From the NCBI GenBank assembly GCA_050734915.1, contig JBOHUX010000080.1, positions 1 to 9,929 of the forward strand: DNA of 9,929 bases, read 5' to 3'. Under the pieces are notes generated by a model. That model saw only the letters and a program-made list of their open reading frames with translations. It was not told where the DNA came from and ran no database searches. Both the position numbers and the translations under genes were made by a program. The stretch is from JBOHUX01 sp050734915 (GTDB lineage Bacteria; Chloroflexota; Dormibacteria; Dormibacterales; Dormibacteraceae). Of the stretch, positions 6,347 through 9,929 are shown piece after piece (the stretch's first letter is position 1; the number at the start of each line of letters is the position of its first letter).

Positions 6347-7481
6347 GCCTTCTCTCCGAATGGGCGGACGCCTGGGCCCGCGACTGCTCGTAAACCTCGA
6401 TCACGCGGGCGGTCACCTCGCGCCAGGAGTACCGCTGCGCCTTGGCCAGCCCCGAGGCCCCCATTCTGGCCCTCAGATCGGCATCCCGGGCGAGCACGAC
6501 CAGCATCGCGCCCAGCTCCTGCCAGCTCTTGGGGCGCACCGTGAGCGCGTTCTGGCCGGGATCGACCACGGTCAGATAGCCGGGGATCTCGGTGGTGACC
6601 ACCGGCAGCCCGCTCGCCATCGCCTCCAGGAGGACGATCCCGAAGCTCTCCCCCCCGGTGGCGGGCGCGCAGAAGATGTCCGCGCTCGAGTAGTAGCCGG
6701 GCAGCTCGGCGGGGGGCACATAGCCGGTGATGAGGACGTTGCGGAGGCCCCGCCCGGCCACGAAATTCTCCACGCTGGACCGCAGCGGGCCGTCGCCGAT
6801 CACCACCAGCCGGCTCTCGGGCACGCGGTCCTGCATGTACTCGAACGCCCGCAGTAGGTAGCGAAGGCCCTTGCGCTTCTCCAGGCGGCCGACGAAGAGG
6901 ACGTTGACGTTGCCGTCTCGGAGCCTGCGCAGCGGTTCTCCGGCGGGCCTGAAGATGTCGGTGTCGATCCCGTTCGGGATCACCCGCATGCCGGCGTCGA
7001 AGTACTGCCCGACGAAGTCCCGGGCCGGCTCGCTCACCGCGATCCGGCCATCGAGCCGGTTCAGGTACGGCTTGAGGAGGAAGCGACCGTAGTAGTAGCC
7101 GATGTTCGACTTGGCGAAGGCGTGGAAGGTGCCCACGTTCACCGTCGGCGACATCCGGAGCAGGGTCAGCGGCAGGGCCGGCATCAGGGGCTCGTGGAAG
7201 TGGAGGACGTCGAACCGCTCCTGGCTCAGAATCTCCGAGACCCGGTTGGCGAGGTGGAAGCTGAGCGTGATCCGCGCCACCGAGGCGTTGACGGGGACCG
7301 AGAAAACGCGGCCGATGCGGTAGAAGTCGGGCGTGTCGGCCTCGATGTCCTTGCGATGGGAGGGGGCGAACGTGCGCACCTCGTGACCGAGCTTGCGCAG
7401 CCCCTCACCCAGATGCCTGATGTGCTCGGTCACCCCGCCCGGATGGGAGTAGTCGTAGGGCGAGACGAGCCCGATCTTCAC
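6315..7481 (-). CDS. pimA: GT4 glycosyltransferase, phosphatidylinositol mannosyltransferase (PimA)-like
   Basis: This 388-residue GT-B, family-4 retaining glycosyltransferase resembles mycobacterial PimA along its length. It has the N-terminal IGLVSPYDYSHPGGV with the phosphate-contacting GG (15-16), SVARI (67-71), DVLHFHEP (91-98), GTFHAF (117-122, H120 at the catalytic-site position), GRIAVSEPAR (145-154), IPNGIDTDIF (168-177), GRLEKRKG with R199 and K204, and ATGGESFGIVLLEAMASG (274-291), which holds the EX7E pair E278 and E286. PimA transfers mannose from GDP-mannose to inositol in PI on the inner face of the plasma membrane. The sugar donor here is inferred. MshA (GlcNAc onto inositol phosphate) is the main alternative, but TGGESFGIV favours PimA. 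Start is GTG 7481, preceded by a GGGGGAAGG stretch and overlapping the stop of a 34-codon pimA-like remnant. The 3' end overlaps the phosphatidyltransferase gene by 32 nt. Confidence 0.88.
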   Translation of the reverse strand: MKIGLVSPYDYSHPGGVTEHIRHLGEGLRKLGHEVRTFAPSHRKDIEADTPDFYRIGRVFSVPVNASVARITLSFHLANRVSEILSQERFDVLHFHEPLMPALPLTLLRMSPTVNVGTFHAFAKSNIGYYYGRFLLKPYLNRLDGRIAVSEPARDFVGQYFDAGMRVIPNGIDTDIFRPAGEPLRRLRDGNVNVLFVGRLEKRKGLRYLLRAFEYMQDRVPESRLVVIGDGPLRSSVENFVAGRGLRNVLITGYVPPAELPGYYSSADIFCAPATGGESFGIVLLEAMASGLPVVTTEIPGYLTVVDPGQNALTVRPKSWQELGAMLVVLARDADLRARMGASGLAKAQRYSWREVTARVIEVYEQSRAQASAHSERRRVHDPIPGLD

Positions 7482-7582
7482 CGCCTTCCCCCGGGCATCG
7501 CGTCCCCCGCGATCCGGCGATTTCGGGGGGGCCCGACGAGCGGGTGGGAGTGGCCGGGAGGCGGGACGAGACCCACCTTCAC
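7478..7582 (-). pseudogene. Decayed duplicate of the pimA 5' end (34-codon frame)
   Basis: A GTG at 7582 overlaps the upstream acyltransferase stop as GTGA and opens a 34-codon frame whose TGA overlaps the true pimA GTG, again as GTGA. Its first residues, VKVGLVPPPGHSHP, match VKIGLVSPYDYSHP of PimA at 9 of 14 positions. By hand alignment the first 42 nt are identical to the pimA start at 32 positions. After that the similarity fades and the frame is lost. A perfect GGAGGA ribosome-binding site precedes this GTG. It reads as the original or a duplicated pimA start cut off by a frameshift or partial duplication. It might still be translated and act as a coupling leader; chance similarity is less likely. 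Confidence 0.5.
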
Positions 7583-8457
7583 CCGCTCTCCTCCGGCCAG
7601 ACCGCGTGCGGCATGTGCCACTGCTCGGGCCGCGCCCTGATGCAGTCCTCGAGTTGGCGGAGGCAGAGGCCGGTGACGCGGCGGATGTCCTCCGCCCGAT
7701 CGCCGGTCGAGATGGCGAGCACCGGCTGCAGCCCGACCCCGTGGTAGGTGTCGTCCTCCAGCCGGTAGACGCAGACGGGCAGGATCGGGGTTCCCAGCCG
7801 GAGCGCGATCGCGGCCGGGCCGCCCGGGATGCGGGCCGTGCGCCCGAAGAACGGCACCTCGATTCCGGTTCCCACGATGTCGCGGTCGATGGCCGTGACC
7901 ACCATCTCCTGGCGGCCCAACGCGTCCACCACCTGATGGAGGCCGGCCCGGCTGAGCGGCAGCACGGTGATCCCCAACCGTGCTCGGGTGCGCCGGTACC
8001 AGTCGTAGAGCCCGCGCGGCTCCAGCACCTCGGCGAACAGCGAGACGGGGGCGAAGGAGGACGACCAGATCGCGGCCGCGATCTCCCACGAGCCCATGTG
8101 GGCGGACACCACCATCACCCCCCTGCCTATCGATCGTGCCGACTCCAGGTTCTCGAGGCCCTCCAGGGTCAGCAGGGGACGCAGCTGGTCGACCGACGCG
8201 CGGGGCATCCACATGAGGTCCGCGTAGGCCTTGGCGTGGTAGCGGAAGTTGAGCCTCGCCAGCTCGCGGATGCGCGCCCCGCCGGCCTCCGGGACGGCCT
8301 GCCGGAGATTCGACTCCAACCGCCTGCGGGCGGTCCCGGCGGTCACCAGCGCCACCCGTGAGACCACGATCGCGAGCGCGTAGGCCCAGGGCCGCGGCAG
8401 CCGGGCCATCAGCCCCTGCATGGCGCGGAAGCCGGTGAAGCCGAGCCGGCCTGCCAC
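7579..8457 (-). CDS. Membrane lysophospholipid/PIM acyltransferase, PatA/HtrB-type (second copy)
   Basis: This 292-residue acyltransferase belongs to the LpxL/HtrB-PatA family. The catalytic HX4E is SAHMGSWE (118-125; H120, E125). The acceptor/acyl region reads AIDRDIVGTGIEVPFFGRTA (189-208) followed by RIPGGPAAIALRLGTPILPV (209-228). This matches the PatA pattern (ERD..TGVEVDFFGEPTRMPVGPAKLA) very closely. PatA acylates the 6-position of the inositol-linked mannose on the cytoplasmic membrane face, while HtrB/LpxL acylate lipid A. The flanking pimA-like and ino1 genes favour the former. A hydrophobic stretch near 23-41 suggests N-terminal membrane association. Start is GTG 8457, three bases after the first acyltransferase's stop. 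The stop overlaps the pimA-like remnant as GTGA. Specific acceptor and acyl chain are not visible from sequence. Confidence 0.88.
   Translation of the reverse strand: MAGRLGFTGFRAMQGLMARLPRPWAYALAIVVSRVALVTAGTARRRLESNLRQAVPEAGGARIRELARLNFRYHAKAYADLMWMPRASVDQLRPLLTLEGLENLESARSIGRGVMVVSAHMGSWEIAAAIWSSSFAPVSLFAEVLEPRGLYDWYRRTRARLGITVLPLSRAGLHQVVDALGRQEMVVTAIDRDIVGTGIEVPFFGRTARIPGGPAAIALRLGTPILPVCVYRLEDDTYHGVGLQPVLAISTGDRAEDIRRVTGLCLRQLEDCIRARPEQWHMPHAVWPEESG
7589..7594 (-). promoter_or_regulatory. Strong Shine-Dalgarno inside the acyltransferase 3' end
   Basis: GGAGGA on the minus strand lies six bases before the GTG of the 34-codon pimA-like frame, inside the last codons of the upstream acyltransferase. 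A strong site that now serves only a tiny frame suggests that a full pimA-type gene once began there, or that the mini-frame is translated for coupling. Confidence 0.6.
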
Positions 8458-8460
8458 CGG

Positions 8461-9321
8461 TCAAGCCGGGGTGAACAGCGGCCGGAAGGCGTACCACTGA
8501 TCCGGCTGCTGGCTGATGAACCGCTCGAAGCGGCTGACAACCGACTGCATGATCGCCTGGGTGTCGTGGCGGCGATCCCCGGTGGCCGTGTAGGCGATCT
8601 CGGGATCCACGTGCACGTGATACCGCTCCTCGCCGATCCGGTTGATCCGGACGGGGACCAGGCCGGCCCCGTCCTTGAGCATGAACGCGGCGGGCCCGGC
8701 CGGCACGCGGGCCGCCTGCCCGAAGAAGCTGACCGCCGCCCCGCCGGGACCCTGGGGCAGATCGCAGAGGAGTGCCACCAGCTCGTTGCGCGCGAGCGCC
8801 GCCCGGATCTCGGAGATCGTCCGGCGGTTGACCATGGTGATGTGGACGCCGAATCGCTCGCGGGCGCCGACCACCGCCTCGTTGAGAGAGCCGGGGAAGC
8901 GCTCCGCCACCGCCAGCAGCTTGTAGTCGAAGGAGGCGGCGACCGCGGCCGCCATGTCCCAGGCCCCCATGTGCGCGAGCGCCAGCACGCAGCCCCGGCC
9001 CCGCTCGAGGGCGCGGTCCACGTGCTCCCGGCCGTCATGGCCGACCCGGCCGATGACCGTCTCCGGGGTCAGGGTCCCCATCCGCAGGAAGTCGGCGATC
9101 ATGATCCCGTAGTTCTGGAACGCGCGCCGCGCCACCCGCCGCACCTCTGGGTCGTCCGGCGAGCGGCCCAGAACGACTGCGTAATTGTCATGGGCGGCCC
9201 GCCGCTGGCCGGGACTGCCCCGGTACCAGAGGGACCCCCCGGCCCGGGCGACCGCGTTCCCCACCGAAGCAGGAACCGCGAGCGAGAGCCGCGAGGCCGC
9301 GAAGTAGCTACTCCTCAGCAC
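8461..9321 (-). CDS. Membrane lysophospholipid/PIM acyltransferase, PatA/HtrB-type (first copy)
   Basis: This 286-residue member of the same family as the next gene carries the catalytic motif in its HX4D form: LAHMGAWDMA (115-124; H117, D122). AVAERFPGSLNEAVVGARER (137-156) resembles the AERLKPESLYQRF region of PatA, and AAVSFFGQAARVPAGPAAFM (195-214) is the conserved FFG/GPA block. Instead of the (E/D)RD triad of the neighbour and PatA, it has CDLPQGPGG (186-194), so the two copies differ in the acceptor loop. Start is GTG 9321, which overlaps the ino1 3' end by 14 nt; no ATG is available nearby. The tandem arrangement suggests two successive acylations of one glycolipid or two different acceptors. 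Confidence 0.88.
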   Translation of the reverse strand: MLRSSYFAASRLSLAVPASVGNAVARAGGSLWYRGSPGQRRAAHDNYAVVLGRSPDDPEVRRVARRAFQNYGIMIADFLRMGTLTPETVIGRVGHDGREHVDRALERGRGCVLALAHMGAWDMAAAVAASFDYKLLAVAERFPGSLNEAVVGARERFGVHITMVNRRTISEIRAALARNELVALLCDLPQGPGGAAVSFFGQAARVPAGPAAFMLKDGAGLVPVRINRIGEERYHVHVDPEIAYTATGDRRHDTQAIMQSVVSRFERFISQQPDQWYAFRPLFTPA

Positions 9322-9929
9322 CGGCGGCGGACTTCTCTCGTGCGGCCCTGGCCTTCCCGCCGGCCTGGGACCGGCCGTTGGAGCCGGCGACGGGACGGCC
9401 GGCGATGAACTCCTCGGTCAGGATCCGCGCCTCGGGGTCCGTGTACTGCACCGCGGGTGATTTCATGAAGTACGAGCTCGGTCCCTCCAGCGAGCCCGAG
9501 ATGCCGCGGTCGAGCGCCAGCTTGCAGCAGCGGACGGCGTCGATGACGATCCCCGCCGAGTTCGGCGAGTCGACCACCTCCAGCTTCAGCTCGACGTTGA
9601 GGGGGACGTCGCCGAAGGAGCGGCCCTCGAGCCTGATGTAGGCCCACTTGCGGTCGTTGAGCCAGGGCACGTAGTCGGAGGGGCCGATGTGGATGTCCTT
9701 CTTGTCCATCTGGTAGTCGAGCTGGGAGGCGACCGAATTGGTCTTGGAGATCTTCTTCGACATCAGCCGCTCCCGCTCGAGCATGTTGAGGAAGTCGGTG
9801 TTGCCCCCGAAGTTGAGCTGGTAGGTCTCCTCCAGGCGAACCCCGCGCTCGCGGAAGAGCCGGGTCAGGGTCCGGTGGACGATGGTGGCGCCCACCTGCG
9901 ACTTGATGTCGTCTCCGATGATGGGCAGG
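9308..9929 (-). CDS. ino1: Inositol-3-phosphate synthase, C-terminal part (5' end outside window)
   Basis: The frame is open to the right window edge; 206 C-terminal residues are present. It begins with IIGDDIKSQVGATIVHRTL, the family signature containing the catalytic-site lysine. It continues with QLNFGGNTDFLNM, YVPWLNDRKWAYIRLEGRSF, NVELKLEVVDSPNSAGIVID and SSYFMKSP, all typical of bacterial/mycobacterial Ino1. The enzyme is cytosolic and NAD-dependent; it cyclises glucose-6-phosphate to L-myo-inositol-1-phosphate (1D-3-phosphate), the first step to all inositol compounds. The apparent GTG start at 9895 is internal; the true start lies outside. After the conserved FIAGRPV the protein ends in about 28 Ala/Gly/Lys/Glu-rich residues, likely disordered. 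It overlaps the first acyltransferase gene by 14 nt, which makes it the upstream member of the inositol-lipid operon seen here. Confidence 0.95.
   Translation of the reverse strand, partial: LPIIGDDIKSQVGATIVHRTLTRLFRERGVRLEETYQLNFGGNTDFLNMLERERLMSKKISKTNSVASQLDYQMDKKDIHIGPSDYVPWLNDRKWAYIRLEGRSFGDVPLNVELKLEVVDSPNSAGIVIDAVRCCKLALDRGISGSLEGPSSYFMKSPAVQYTDPEARILTEEFIAGRPVAGSNGRSQAGGKARAAREKSAAGAEE

Noticed and set aside
6315..7481. Glycosyltransferase as MshA (mycothiol) instead of PimA
   Set aside because: The TGGESFGIVLLEAMA donor-site segment, SVARI and GRIAVSEPAR fit PimA better, and the adjacent acyltransferases and phosphatidyltransferase match the PIM gene neighbourhood. MshA is not fully excluded.
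7583..8497. Long minus-strand frame upstream of the 34-codon pimA-like segment
   Set aside because: Only its last 34 codons are informative. The rest is a shadow of the second acyltransferase gene, which has clear catalytic motifs in the other frame.
1..9929. CRISPR arrays, tRNA/rRNA genes, insertion sequences, phage or defence genes
   Set aside because: No regularly spaced repeats, cloverleaf-like segments, transposase or integrase motifs or terminal inverted repeats were seen. The window is core and lipid metabolism.

Overview
The window is very GC-rich with strongly GC-biased third codon positions. It reads as a densely packed bacterial chromosome segment with no mobile element, CRISPR array, tRNA or rRNA. 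Nearly all coding is on the minus strand. The sequence alone does not fix the taxon. The gene content fits a high-GC lineage that makes inositol lipids, such as deep-branching Actinobacteriota, Rokubacteria/Methylomirabilota or a high-GC Chloroflexota-like group. This placement is inference.

Layout, read in the direction of transcription (right to left). From 9929 to 5642 there is an inositol-phospholipid block: a 5'-truncated inositol-3-phosphate synthase (ino1), two tandem PatA/HtrB-type acyltransferases, a PimA-like glycosyltransferase and a phosphatidylinositol-phosphate synthase of the CDP-alcohol phosphatidyltransferase family. Between the second acyltransferase and pimA lies a 34-codon reading frame that looks like a decayed copy of the pimA 5' end. 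The minus strand then continues with a clamp-loader delta' subunit that lacks the usual zinc module, an HD-domain protein, a D-2-hydroxyacid dehydrogenase, a Cof-type HAD phosphatase and an LmbE/MshB/Mca-type zinc deacetylase, ending at 1335. Gene spacing runs from a 32-nt overlap to a 44-nt gap, so one long operon from ino1 to the deacetylase is plausible. None of its nine complete genes starts with ATG (seven GTG, two TTG).

A small plus-strand membrane protein (1217-1396) overlaps the deacetylase 3' end tail to tail and is divergent from ispH (minus, 214-1083), the last isoprenoid-precursor step. At the left edge is the Arg/Gly- then Pro/Ala-rich C-terminal tail of a plus-strand gene. It converges on ispH across a hairpin whose two arms hold the two stop codons.

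Working together: Ino1 would make inositol phosphate from glucose-6-phosphate, the phosphatidyltransferase would join it to CDP-diacylglycerol, the PimA-like enzyme would glycosylate the phosphoinositide and the acyltransferases would acylate the product. This is the mycobacterial phosphatidylinositol-mannoside logic, here with a second acyltransferase and in an operon that also carries a replication gene and a possible GlcN-inositol-type deacetylase. The most useful things to check are this lipid operon, the pimA-like remnant, the reduced delta' and the deacetylase.
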